Shown in pieces: positions 44,332 to 54,939 of a stretch of DNA of 64,000 nt. Position numbers and translations under genes: made by a program. Under the pieces are notes generated by a model. It was not told the DNA's origin and searched no databases. It worked only from the letters and a program-made list of their open reading frames with translations. How positions within the stretch are numbered: position 1 is the stretch's first letter; each line of letters opens with the position of its first letter. The stretch is from Parastagonospora avenae f. sp. tritici 18332-5 (Eukaryota > Ascomycota > Dothideomycetes > Pleosporales > Phaeosphaeriaceae), in the NCBI GenBank assembly GCA_022559985.1, contig JAFJTR010000005.1, positions 434,001 to 498,000 on the forward strand. The letters run 5' to 3'.

Positions 44332-44980
44332 ATGTGCGCGTTCAAGAACGCTGTCAATCCCCTCGAGGAAATGTGAGCAACACTTCAAGATATTAACGAC
44401 CAAAGAGCTCACAGACATAATCACCCAAGCCAACCAGATCAAGTCGCCTTTACTTGAGTTGCCGGCCGAGATTCGAGGCATCATCTACGAATATGTCTTC
44501 TGCGACCCCGTCGTCCGAGTTAATACAGACGAGCCCTGGCTCAAACCGTACAGCTGATACCTTCACCCACTCGCAGTACGCCAATTATGCCGCCAGGTAC
44601 GTCATGAGACCCGATCTGCCTACTTCAAATACATCAAGTTCTATTTCTGGACCTACGATTTCGAATATGACAATGTCGTGCTTATGCTCGGCAAGGACAC
44701 CTGTAACTCAATTCGATTGATCAAGATGGAGCTGGAGCCTTCTTACTATAGGATTCGTCATGGTTATGAACTTCCAGAAGACACCTGCTGGCTATTCGGG
44801 GGTCCTAAAGCTCATGAAAGGCTAAAAGGCCGTTGAAAGAGCATTGAGCAGATCCACATCGTGGTCACCCCGTTGAGTCGGCCCTTGCGCCAATATCAAC
44901 ACTTTGAGACACGGTTCAGAGAACACATGCGTGTTGTATTCGGAAATTAGGGTCTGCAGTTCCACATGAATGATGATTGA
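44332..44980 (+). pseudogene. LRLPAELRN-family gene with three in-frame stops (array 2, copy 2)
   Basis: From ITQANQIKSPLLELPAEIRGIIYEYVF one frame keeps family similarity to the end (LCRQVRHETRSAYFKY; FREHMRVVFGN...LQFHMNDD) but is cut by TGA 44555-44557, TGA 44834-44836 and TAG 44948-44950. All three distances are multiples of three, so there is no frameshift: only point nonsense changes. The first exon (44332-44372, donor GTGAGC) is present, but the expected AG acceptor directly before CACCCAAGCC reads AAT, so splicing is also damaged. Confidence 0.8.
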
Positions 44981-45040
44981 ACAATCACATTAGGTGTCCG
45001 ACTGCGCTCAAGGTGAAGGTGGACTTAAAGTTGAAAGATT

Positions 45041-45208
45041 GGGGGCGGGGGGGGGGGGGGGGGGGGGGGGAAAAGGTTTAAGAAAGAAGGGGCTGGGGGG
45101 GGTGGGGTGGGTGGGTTTGGCGGGGGGGGGAAAGAGGAAAAAAACAAAAACGGGAATGACATNNNNNNNNNNGGGGGGGGCGGGGGCGAGGGGGGGGGGG
45201 GGGGGGAG

Positions 45209-45250
<42 letters not shown>
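45041..45250. other. Poly-G tracts flanking a 10-N assembly gap
   Basis: Runs of up to 24 G (45047-45070) and 38 G (45212-45249) surround ten N at 45163-45172, with G/A-rich sequence between. Open frames here encode only Gly or Pro runs and are meaningless. The pattern fits two contig ends made of no-signal G calls joined by a placeholder gap, so distance and order across it are not reliable. Confidence 0.85.
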
Positions 45251-45935
45251 AACATCATTGAGAAAAATTGGCAATTGGTGGCTGTGTTGGTTGGCTTTGC
45301 ACAGAGTGCGAAAAGGGAAATAACGATAACTAGGAATGCATTCTGTTTGGTTATTCTTGTTGATTGTATGTACGTACGAAGGAGAACTACAGAAGAGATG
45401 GGCTCAGGGGTTCTGGTCTGAACGCTGCTCGGACGCTGCGATCAGTGCGTCTGATCGCGTAGCTGAGATATTGACGATATCTGTGATCCGACAGGCTGTA
45501 TAATAGAAGAGGCGATGCGACATGTATTCAGGCTGTATGTGGGCTCTGTAGCCATATTCTAAGCGCTGAAAATACTAAGCAATTTTGCTGTCATCTTCAG
45601 TGAGTTCAGAAACCCATGGATGTATTTCAATGATCGAAAGCCAATTAAATGTGCTGATGAATTCTGTGACTACAGGTGATGTGAAACTACTATTAGGCTG
45701 AAATTTTTGAGCCATATTGAATAACCTCCGTTTAGGGCAACAAGTCTGCGGATCAATGGCACGGTGAAGGTGCAGTCAATGCCAGGCCTGTCGTTTGCAC
45801 TTGCATTGGACGCACGTCATCTCCTCAACTACCATAAAACAAAACACTCTGGTCTCTTACTCCCACTCTTGACCACCCCCGAACTCCGCTCCTCAACTCC
45901 TACATCCGACACCGGTGTGCGATCCCTCCGCGACC
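45251..45935. other. Intergenic region
   Basis: Right of the assembly gap and before array 2, copy 3. No gene recognised. Confidence 0.45.
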
Positions 45936-46652
45936 ATAGATAACGGTACTTCTTCCCAAGCGCTCGGCTTTAGTCGTGGTGATCTTGAAGCTATGTGAGT
46001 GCGCGCCTAACGCCTATGTTTTGATCAAAAGGCCCTCGCTAACAAGAGAAATAGTACCCAGGCCAACCAGCGCAATTCGCTGCTCCTGAAGTTGCGGACC
46101 GAGCTCCGCAACCGCATCTACGAAGCAGTCTGTCTACATAGCACCATCCCAGTTCGACATAAGAAGAGCACTGGCCAGCTCGAAAAGTCCTCGCCACATG
46201 CCACCAAGCGTCGATCAGGCCTCGCTCTGGTGCATGTGTGTGGCCAGATCCGCCACGAAGCTATGTCAGCATTCCTTCAACACACAACTTTCGACTTAAG
46301 AGCGCTGTATGATCATGGTAGAAAGGTGCTGGACTGGGTTTTCCGCAAAGTGGCTCGTTCGATCAAAATTCATGGGTGTGTAGCAGCGGAGATCAGCTAC
46401 TACTGGAAGGGGCAATATTTGAAGCTATTCACAAGGTATAGTCTTGACATGCCATGTCTTGAACATGTGTACGTCCATGTGATATGCAAGGATCCCTGGT
46501 GTATAGGTCACATGCACAATCGCTTTCAAGAAGCTGCAAGAGAGGTGTTCGGCAGCAAGAGCCTACAAGTTCATCTCATGACTAAAAGCGACGATTCCAA
46601 GTGGAGCTTGGAGCCAGAGAAGGCACCGAGGCGGAAGAACTACATGCTATAG
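45936..46652 (+). pseudogene. LRLPAELRN-family gene with ATA at the start position (array 2, copy 3)
   Basis: Exon 2 (46055-46652) reads cleanly: ITQANQRNSLLLKLRTELRNRIYEAVC, VCGQIRHEAMSAFLQHTTF, and a C-terminal block with REVFGSKSLQVHL. The upstream exon ends at GTGAGT (45994/45995) after DLEAM in phase 2, and the intron has a GCTAAC branch site. Counting back 59 nt, the first-exon length of its relatives, lands on ATA (45936-45938) followed by DNGTSSQALG. No in-frame ATG exists upstream before a stop. Simplest reading: the start codon mutated ATG to ATA in an otherwise intact 218-codon gene. Near-cognate initiation or a missed upstream exon are alternatives. Confidence 0.55.
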
Positions 46653-47153
46653 ACAATACAACAGATACCAGATACTTCTCACCAGGCTCACGAATAATCC
46701 ACAATTACCCCGGTAATTTGCGGAACAATGTAGCACGTGGAGGTTCTTCAATGCATCACAAAAGGTTGGTTGAAGGAAATATATTAACTCACGATTCGCT
46801 TCCAAGGCTACCTAAGTCTACGTTGCCCGCATCGAGGTTCCGCGAAGGCATCTAGTTTGACCGTTCACTAATGACGTGTCATTGCTAGTGCTTCTGGCTC
46901 CAATAGCCAGGATGGTTCCATTTGTGATAAAGTGAAATAGAGCATTTCCGATATATGGGATTGATGCCTCGAGAACCAGGACTCCCACGAAGTGAACAGC
47001 AGCCTGCGCCGCACGTTCATGCCAAGCACATCGTTCGCATTCGCACTGGCACCCATTACTTATCTCCACCCAATACCGCACTCACCTGAACTTCTCCTAC
47101 CCAATCTACAGCACCTCAACTTCCGCCTGAAACAGCTTACGGCACTTTTCAGC
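46653..47153. other. Intergenic region
   Basis: Spacer between copies 3 and 4 of array 2. Nothing recognised. Confidence 0.5.
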
Positions 47154-47754
47154 ATGGACAGCAACATCTGGGGCTACAAGCCACCAACTTCCGAGCAATA
47201 TTGCGAGTGGATGTACGTCTGTTCATAATCCTCACCTAAGTCTTACTAACAGATGGACCACAGTACTCAACGAAACCAGCGCGAATTACCCTTGTTGCGC
47301 CTACCCGCTGAGATCCGCAACATGATCTTCGACCTAGCTTGTCAAGACACCGTCATCACCGTCGCCTACTTCTCTCTTGTTCAGCCCAGGGAGCCACACA
47401 AGTGCGCACCCGATCTTGTACAACCACACCGTGTTTAAATTCGGAGGGGTCGAAACTGCCGATCTGAATAACAAGCTGGGAACGCATGTATGCGATAACA
47501 TCCGCGCGATTCGGCTCCCTCATAACGTGAGTTTGTGCAAGCCAGAGTACGGCGCAGACCTGCCGAGTCTCGACCATGTGCATGTGGAAGTGGTTAAAGA
47601 GCGGCGGGCTTCTCGATTCGGTGACTTACGCAATATATACGGCAACTTTGAAGGAGCAGTGAGGAAGATATATGATAGGCCTTGGCTGATCGCTTTGATC
47701 ACGACGGTACCGTATACGCCACCACCCCCTGGGTTTCTATCGTGGGCGCTGTAG
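47154..47754 (+). pseudogene. LRLPAELRN-family gene with frameshift/deletion (array 2, copy 4)
   Basis: Exon 1 (47154-47212, 59 nt, phase 2, GTACGT donor) encodes MDSNIWGYKPPTSEQYCEW. The 51-nt intron ends at 47263, and exon 2 starts ITQRNQRELPLLRLPAEIRNMIFDLAC. That frame stops at 47436. The rest of the protein (HPILYNHTVFKFGG, NIRAIRLPHN, LPSLDHVHVEVV) is in another frame up to the stop at 47752. The residues normally lying between the LPAEIRN and the CRQIR/LYNHTVF blocks are mostly absent, so a deletion with a frame change at about 47375-47400 is likely. Confidence 0.6.
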
Positions 47755-48127
47755 GAATAGAGCGAAGCCGATAAGAGTGTACCACACGAGATATATTGAA
47801 ATTGAGTTGATGCTTAACGATACAGCTGGAATGTAAAAGATTGCAGAATGTTGCAATAGTGATGTCGCCGTTTCGCTCTAGAAATCACAAAGTCGATTTC
47901 CACGCTAGTCCAATCGATAACCCACCCGCTTACATAAACGCACGAGCCCCCAATCCCTCCACAGCTTTGCCAAACCACATTGAGCAATGCGTGACCATCA
48001 CCTCTCCCACCTCGCCAAATAATTCCCTCCTGGCATTCTCTCCCCCAGGATCACAACCGGCGTGCTATAAGCCCGACAGACCTCAAGATTAGAAAGAGCT
48101 AGGACAGGGCCCCGCGCGAAGGCGAAA
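47755..48127. other. Intergenic region
   Basis: Upstream region of the acetyltransferase gene. Nothing recognised. Confidence 0.5.
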
Positions 48128-49110
48128 ATGGACATCCGTGTACTGCGCCCGTCGGACATTCCGCACGTCCAGCTTGCGAACATTACGAATCTGCCCGAGA
48201 ATTACTTTTGCAAGTATTATCTGTACCATGCGATGAGTTGGCCGCAGTTGAGCTATGTTGCTGTTGATGTAAGTATCTTGTGTGCTTCTTTCTCGCTTTC
48301 TGTCCACGACTATGCACGATGATGGAGGAGCTGGCAGTATGTTGAAAGAAGGGGTTGATTTGGAAGAGCTTGAGAATACGCGCTGTGCTGCACGCGGGCC
48401 AGCAAGAGCAACAGTCAGGCAATTGATACATCAAAGAAGAGACACCACGTGACCCATTCCTCCCACCACAATCTTCATATAGCATCATCATGTCAGAGAT
48501 CATACCACTAACATCCACAAGGTCTCCCGCCCCCCGAAATCCCCATACGACCCCCCCAAAATCGTCGGCTACGTCCTCGCCAAAATGGAAGAAGAACCCA
48601 CCGACGGCATCCCGCACGGGCACATAACCTCGTTATCCGTAATGCGCACGCACCGCCGTCTCGGGCTGGCGGAGAAATTGATGAGGCAGTCACGTAAGCC
48701 CCTCCCCCATTATCTTCTCGGGGAGACTTTTTTTTTTGTTGTTTGTTTGTTGTTGGTATTAACGATATGCTCCAGAGCGTGCCATGGCCGAAACCTTCGC
48801 CGCGCACTACGTCTCCCTGCACGTGCGCATGTCCAACACCGCTGCGCTGCACTTATACCGCGACACGCTGGGCTTCAGCGTGGATAAGGTCGAGGCCAAG
48901 TACTATGCCGACGGCGAGGATGCGTATAGCATGAAGATGGAGCTTGATGGGCTCAAGCAGCAGCTCAGGGAGCAGGAGGAGGAGATCTTTGGGAAGGATG
49001 AGGGCGAGGCGGTGGGCAGTGAGGGCAGGGAGGAGGAGAAAGTTAAGGTGAAGATTGGGAGGGGCAGGGGGGTGCGGGATTTGGTGGAGAGGAGTGAGGT
49101 TGCTACGTAG
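48128..49110 (+). CDS. ARD1: N-alpha-acetyltransferase NatA catalytic subunit (Naa10/Ard1)
   Basis: Three exons (48128-48268; 48522-48693; 48776-49110) give 215 aa. It transfers acetyl from acetyl-CoA to the N-terminus of nascent proteins, normally bound to Naa15 on the ribosome. It starts MDIRVLRPSDIPHVQLANITNLPENY, the hallmark Naa10 N-terminus, followed by KYYLYHAMSWPQLSYVA. GNAT motif A is GHITSLSVMRTHRRLGLAEKLM (acetyl-CoA binding RRLGLA), then YVSLHVRMSNTAALHLY and the TLGFSVDKVEAKYYADGEDAY block. A charged, probably disordered tail follows, as in other fungal orthologues. The 253-nt first intron is long for this window. The orthology is strong. Confidence 0.95.
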
Positions 49111-49352
49111 ATGGGAGTGGAGGTGGAGGTGGGGTGATGCTGCTGAGAGCGTACGAAAAGGTCTTTTGTGGCTATAGACCATCATGAAGAATGCTCGTAT
49201 CCAAACCTAAAACGCCGGTCTACATAAACGCCGCCCATCCCAATCTTACGACCCATTTTACTCGTGGGATATCATGACACTCGTCGCGTACGTAACTAAC
49301 CCATTATGAAATCCAAAAGTCCGTGGATATTAATATCATGTCACATTCACAT

Positions 49353-50970
49353 TCACATCAACCCCCCCAGCACAACCTTGCCCACGCCCCCAACCTCACT
49401 CTTCAACCCCGCGCGACAACTCTCCTCAAACTCCCTCACCACGCCCGCGAGGATAATCTTGCGCACCCGGGCATCCGCCTTGTTAAACAAATCGCCGACG
49501 ATACTCGGCACGCCGCCGCCCGCCAAACTCACGCTCTCGGGCGTCCCCAGCATGCTGAGGATCTTGGTGTAGCAGTCGATCAAGACGTCGCATAGCGTGG
49601 CGAAGGTGCTGAAGAAATCTGGGTCGAAGGGGAGGGAAGGGGTTTGCAGGTGTGTGTATGATTCGTTGGGGAGGAGGTCGTTGTTTTCGGGGGGCGAGTC
49701 GAGGCCGAAGGAACTCTCGCTGTTTGCGCTGTTGCTCGGTGTGAGTAGGGGATAGTCGCTCAGGCCCGTCGCGCTGCTACTGCGTCTAGCCTTCCCGCCG
49801 AGATTCGCGCGCTTGAACATTTGCGGGAGGCGCGCGCGGCTCAGGCTCGATGGGGTGCTGCCGTCGGTGGGGTGGATGCTTTGGTATTGCTCGAATTCGA
49901 GGAGGAGGGCGTTGAGGGCTTTGAGGTAGTCGGTCGGGGAGTTTGCGTTGAGGTCGAGGATGGTGGGCAGGCTGAAGCCGAGGAGGAGGTAGTGGGTTGC
50001 GCGGCGGGCTTGGGCGCGAGGGGTGGAGGAGGGGAGGCGAGTGAGGTCTGATTTGGAGAAGAGGAGCGTGTTGAACCAGTATATGCGGCCCTCGTGGCTG
50101 GGGGTGTTAGTGGGGGACGGCTTGCGGTATGGAATCTACTTACGCCTTCCGCAGATAGTCTAGTGTCGATATCCGCTTGGATGCCAGTTCTTGTATGTGC
50201 TGGAAGATGATGTTGGGGTTGGCGCTGTTCGGCAACGGTATGGGCGCGGACGGTGCGAGCTGTGCGTTTGCTTGTCGGTTTGCCTGCAGAATCTCCTTCT
50301 GGGTCGGCGGGTGCCGCAATGGCATGGGCACGGCCATGCCGAAGGGTGTCTTGGGCTTGTCGACGGCACTCAGCGGGCTCTTCTCGTAGACCTGTGCGTT
50401 TTGCCCGCCCTCAGCCTTTACATTCTCGCTGCTCTTTTGCTTGTTCCGCGAGAATGTGGATATGGAGAGGGTGGGTCGGGGCACGCTGGCAGCCGCATTG
50501 GGGGCCTTTTCGGGGGAGTAGGTGAGCGCCAGGTTGGCGGAGGGGGTCCTCTTATGCGAGGACGTGCTGGCTGTGCCGCCGGAAGTGCTGGTGCGGACTG
50601 AGTTGCTGCGAGAGCGGCGCAGAGACGAGCCAATGTCCGTGACCGAGGACGCAATCGAGTGCCGGCTCGCGTGCCTGCGGTGGTGTGGCGTCGCGGGCTG
50701 TATGGGGTTGGAGTCGTATTGGCTGGGCTCGGGAGGGGTCTCGTCTGGCTGCGGCGTGCTGCTGGGGGCGGGCGGGAGAATGAGGGCAGGCGGGGATGCT
50801 GCGTTGGTGCGGTGGTAGGAATGGGACGAGTAGGAGACGGAGGAGCGCGAGGGTTTGTTGGCGGCGTGGCCCTTGGAGGCGCCCTTGCTGCTGGAGAAGA
50901 AGGACGGGCGTCGCGAAAAGAAGCCCGAGGTCGTGGCAGCAGAACTGAGGTTGGACGCGTGGTCGGCCAT
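49353..50970 (-). CDS. Conserved fungal Ser-rich protein of unknown function
   Basis: Two exons (50144-50970; 49353-50097; 46-nt intron) give 523 aa. The first 190 residues are Ser/Pro-rich and low complexity (RRPSFFSSSKGASKG; HRRHASRHSIASS), likely disordered and phosphorylated. A structured part begins near LRHPPTQKEILQANRQANAQL and continues with IIFQHIQELASKRISTLDYLRKAHEGRIYWFNTLLF, RATHYLLLGFSLPTILDLNANSPTDYLKALNALLLEFE. The C-terminus has helical segments (FDPDFFSTFATLCDVLIDCYTKIL; VRKIILAGVVREFEESCRAGL). I do not recognise a named domain. It is convergent with ARD1 and divergent from the cytidylyltransferase gene. Confidence 0.8.
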
Positions 50971-51566
50971 TGTGCAATGCAATCCTTGTGGAGACTATAG
51001 CGACTACCGATAATCAGGCACGCTCAGGGGTTCAGGGTTGTCACAGGCCCGCTTGCACGCCGGCCGTGGCGGGGGTGGCTTCAACGGCTGGACGGCTGGA
51101 CGGCCAACACCACGCACGCGGCGCACGCCTGTACTTATAGAGGGCCACCAGCGGACACCGGGGATCTGTGCAACTGCGGACAGCCGACTCTGTCTCGTCG
51201 TTGCGGCGCCTCGACGCTGGCCTGCCACCCTGCGACACCAATGGGCCCCCAAGTCCGACGCAGGAACAGCTCTGGCGCTTCCGGGCAGAGTTGCTCCCTG
51301 GCCACTCATAGCCACGGCCGCCCGCATCCCTGCCAACCTTCACCTCCACTGTCTGTCGTCCACAGTCCAAGCTCCCCGTGGTGGTCGAGATCTTGGAAGC
51401 GGTGACCACGTGCGACGGCAAACTAGATCTGCACCTGCACGCATATCGACATCGCGTGTTAGTGACTGCAACTCCCACCGTCCCTCACCATTTCCGAGGT
51501 TTGGCAGTTTGACAGCCCCGCGCAGCACCCCACGTCATCGCTACCACTGCTACCACTATTGCTACC

Positions 51567-53217
51567 ATGCAGCGCCGCCAGAGCGCCCGAGTACGTCTGC
51601 GCCAGCCATTCGGGGAAATGCAACCTCTAATCAGTCGCAGGGAGAGTACATCCCCGCCGAGGGGGACTGGCCTGTAGATCCGCAGCACGACGTCGAGGTT
51701 TCAGACCAGCGCGTCTGGGTCGACGGCTGCTTCGACTTTGCCCACCACGGTATGCCTGTCGTGACGACTCCATCCCGCGCATGCTCATCACCTCGCAGGC
51801 CATGCCGGCGCCATGCTGCAGGCCCGCCAGCTGGGCAACGAGCTGCTGGTAGGCGTGCACTCGGACGAGGCCATTCTCGAGAACAAAGGCCCCACCGTCA
51901 TGCGCCTCAACGAACGGTGCGCCTGGTATTGAACTCTATGTACGACACGGGCTGATTATGGCAGGATCATGGCCGTCGAAGCCTGTCGGTGGGCGACCAA
52001 GGCGGTTCCCAAAGCTCCCTACGTAACCTCGCTCCCCTGGATCACCCACTACGGCTGCCAGTACGTCGTGCACGGCGATGACATCACCTCCGACAGCGAC
52101 GGTAAGGACTGCTATCGCTATGTGAAGGCCGCCGGCCGGTTCAAGGTGGTTAAGCGCACCCCCGGCATCTCGACGACCGACCTCGTGGGCCGCATGCTGC
52201 TATGCACCAAGACGCACTTTATACAATCCCTCGAGAAGAGGCTGTCCGGCGATGAGGGTCCAGGTGGAGAGGCAGAGCGCCTAGAGACCGGACAGGCTAT
52301 GCTGCAGCGCATCAAGGACTATGCGACGGATGCCAGTGGTCTTGCACCTGGCTGTGATGTGTGGTATTGGCATGCTTCGCGTCCTGCGAAGCTGCGGAGA
52401 ACGACAACCAGTAACGCTGCTGCACCCGAGCGGCCAGGCGTTGTGCGGTCAGAAACCGTAGGCAGCCAGAATCCCGTCAAGGAAGAGAAGGGCAAGTTCC
52501 ATCAGCTTGTAGAAGGCAAGGGAGTAAAGCCCGGGCAAAGAGTCGTCTACGTCGATGGGGGATGGGACTTGTTCTCCTCTGGACATATCGAGTTCCTGCG
52601 ACTTGTCACCCAAGCCGAGGAGACCGCCGCGAAAGCCAAAGGATGGTTCACCGAAGAGGCGAAGAAGGAGCGCATCGAAAAGACCGGCGAAGACTACCCG
52701 CCGGCCTTCATAGTCGCCGGCATCCACGACGACGAAGTCATCAACCACTGGAAAGGCATCAACTTCCCGATTATGAACGTCTTCGAGCGCGGTCTGTGTG
52801 TACTGCAATGCAAGGTAAGCAGCCAACACCAATATCACTTCCAACAACTCACACACCCAGTATGTTCACGCCGTCGTCTTCGGCTCGCCCTTCTCTCTCT
52901 CCAAAGCCTTCCTCCTCACCCTCCCTTACTCTACCCCCACCGCCGTCTACCACGGTATCACCAAGTTCATGCCGCTCACTTACGACCCCTACGCCGTCAC
53001 CAAGGCCCTCAACATCTACCGCGAGATCGCTAACCACGAGTTCCAAAACGTCAACTCCGCCGAGATTGTGGCCAGGATCATGAAGGGCCGCGCGCTGTAT
53101 GAGGAACGACAGCGCAAAAAGGGCGAGAAGGGCATGGGCGAGGAGGTCGAGAGGCTCAGGCAGGAGCTGGAGCGCGAGCAGAAGAGGAAGGAGGTTGAGG
53201 GGCAGTTTGGGCTTTAG
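51567..53217 (+). CDS. ECT1: Ethanolamine-phosphate cytidylyltransferase
   Basis: CTP:phosphoethanolamine cytidylyltransferase, second step of the Kennedy pathway to phosphatidylethanolamine. Five exons (51567-51590; 51635-51749; 51799-51916; 51965-52814; 52861-53217) give 487 aa; exon 1 codes only eight residues and its intron is 44 nt. Two cytidylyltransferase domains: the first has VWVDGCFDFAHHGHAGAM (HxGH class motif), VGVHSDEAI and VTSLPWITHYG; the second has VVYVDGGWDLFSSGHIEFL, IVAGIHDDEVINHWKG and MNVFERGLCVL. In the second domain the first His of HxGH is Ser (SSGH), consistent with a regulatory second domain. The C-terminus is a charged coiled coil. Identification is firm. Confidence 0.95.
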
Positions 53218-53596
53218 ATTGGTCGGCTGTTGATTGCATGAGCGAGCGTATTGTTGAGTTGAAATACCCTTTTGGACAAATCGGTTATATTTGATATTAC
53301 GGTTTCGCGGTGTGTAACTGAAGCAGTTCCTGATTCTCCTGGCTGATCGCATTGTTTCTTCCCACTTCTCCGCTCCGCTTTAAACAGGCACTTGACGCAT
53401 GAGACTCAATCCCACGCCAACCACTACGCCAGCCTCCTCTTTTCCCATGTTTGCCTCGACATCTCCCATCCCACACCGACTCAAGTCTTCATCAGCACCA
53501 ACACCAACACCATCCCGAGGCCCGTAAGCGACTGCAGCTTCGAGCTCGTAATCTTTTTCTCATATTAGCTGACCTAATACCACACTGACGCAATGA
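53218..53596. other. Intergenic region
   Basis: 3-prime flank of the cytidylyltransferase gene. Nothing recognised. Confidence 0.5.
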
Positions 53597-53749
53597 TTAT
53601 TCACATGTACCAGTCCTCCTACGATATCGCCGGAGCAACACACTAACAATCGAATCGCGGTAGTGCAGCGCTGCGATGGCGAGCACGAGGCTGGTCAGAC
53701 CGAAGGCGATTTGCAGGGTGATTTCGAGGAGGTCGCTTGGATCTGGCAT
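53597..53749 (-). CDS. Tiny single-pass membrane protein (copy A)
   Basis: A 50-aa ORF starting MPDPSDLLEITLQ, with one hydrophobic segment (IAFGLTSLVLAIAALHY) and a basic tail (RDSIVSVLLRRYRRR). A second stretch 0.9 kb away encodes a clearly related sequence (LHYRDSLSCVLLRRYRR), so selection or recent duplication supports it as real. No family is known to me. Topology by the positive-inside rule would put the C-terminus in the cytosol. Confidence 0.5.
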   Translation of the reverse strand: MPDPSDLLEITLQIAFGLTSLVLAIAALHYRDSIVSVLLRRYRRRTGTCE

Positions 53750-54644
53750 TGTGGGGATTGGGGAGAGAGGAGGTAGGAGAGATGTGTGTGAGTGCAAGAG
53801 ACTATTTGAGATGTGGAAGCGTAGTGTCTTGGTGCTTGTACAAGAAAGAAGTGGGTAGGTTGTGGATGAAGGGAGTGATAGGTTTGGGCGGGGATATATA
53901 CACATCGCCGTCACGATGCTGTGTGGTATGGGGAGTCCTTCTCGCTGCGCCTGTTCTTGGCGAAGACAGCGAGCGCGAGCTCAGCCAGCCGTTCACTCTC
54001 TCATATCACTGCATGTGTAGTGATTGGCATGGTGCCAAGAATTCGAGATGTTCGCCACAGAGGGACTGGGGCATTCCAAGGTTACTGGAACTGTGTGGCC
54101 AGTGAGATTGTAGAGTAGGGAAGCTGAGGTTACCTTAATATCCCGCGGATTATGTCTGGGCGTGGACATCAGGCTGGCCAAGGGTGGGCTTGGCGCTTGT
54201 GCGGGATTTTCGCACAGTGTGGAATGATTTGATATGAAAGCCAAAGATTGCCATGGAAGGGTGGGTGCATACCATAAAGAATGACAGCCGCTTTCTCGAT
54301 TTCGACAGCATCATGTCTAGTTACGTTGAGGACGTACGTTGGTTTGTATGGTATTTTGATTCGTCTGCAAGATTACCCTATGCGCCATGAAACGTGACTT
54401 TGCCGCGACTTCTCGATGGCCTCTTGACGCTATGTCTACGTTAGGAATACTATGATGTGACGAGCGGAGCATATGTATGTTACTGTGAGAGGCCCAGCGT
54501 ACGTAGAAGTATCTATCATAGTTCATATAAATGCTTACGAGGATTAGTAGTGCTCATGCGCAGGTTCTGGAATCTTTCGGCCTTCACTGTCTCGTGGATC
54601 CTGAAGGTGTTTGTTGAGGTGCATCCCTGCATGCAAAGTTGAGT
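53750..54644. other. Intergenic region between the two tiny membrane ORFs
   Basis: Upstream of copy A. No further related copy seen. Confidence 0.45.
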
Positions 54645-54854
54645 TCACAAATGGCTCAGTTGGATTATAGTTGTCGTCTGCGAATGTATATCCTGCTTCG
54701 AGCTCGTAGTCTGATAAAAATCGGTATCTTCAAAATGCTTCATATAGTGTCTAAGCATACATGTATCCCGCGAGCGGCGGTATCGCCGGAGTAAGACGCA
54801 GCTGAGGGAGTCGCGGTAATGTAGACCGGCCAGGGCGACCAGGATGCTGAACAT
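54645..54854 (-). CDS. Tiny membrane protein (copy B), start uncertain
   Basis: Encodes MFSILVALAGLHYRDSLSCVLLRRYRRSRDTCMLRHYM and beyond, related to copy A. The similarity extends upstream of this ATG through TNILQICFGVIG, but no in-frame ATG is found where copy A starts (the position reads ATC). It therefore starts inside the membrane segment, uses an unseen upstream exon, or has lost its start. Confidence 0.4.
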   Translation of the reverse strand: MFSILVALAGLHYRDSLSCVLLRRYRRSRDTCMLRHYMKHFEDTDFYQTTSSKQDIHSQTTTIIQLSHL

Positions 54855-54939
54855 GCCGATGACGCCGAAGCATATTTGAAGTATGTTTGTGGCTTCTGAT
54901 GTGTTCGAGATGGATGCGGTGCGTTGTATGGGTGTGTGG

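Noticed and set aside
45008..45421. Gly-rich and Pro-rich ORFs across the poly-G tract
   Set aside because: They are translations of homopolymer G/C and N and have no biological meaning.
50160..51955. Several 100-300-codon ORFs around the Ser-rich gene and the cytidylyltransferase
   Set aside because: GC-rich shadow frames; the spliced genes on their own strands explain the region.
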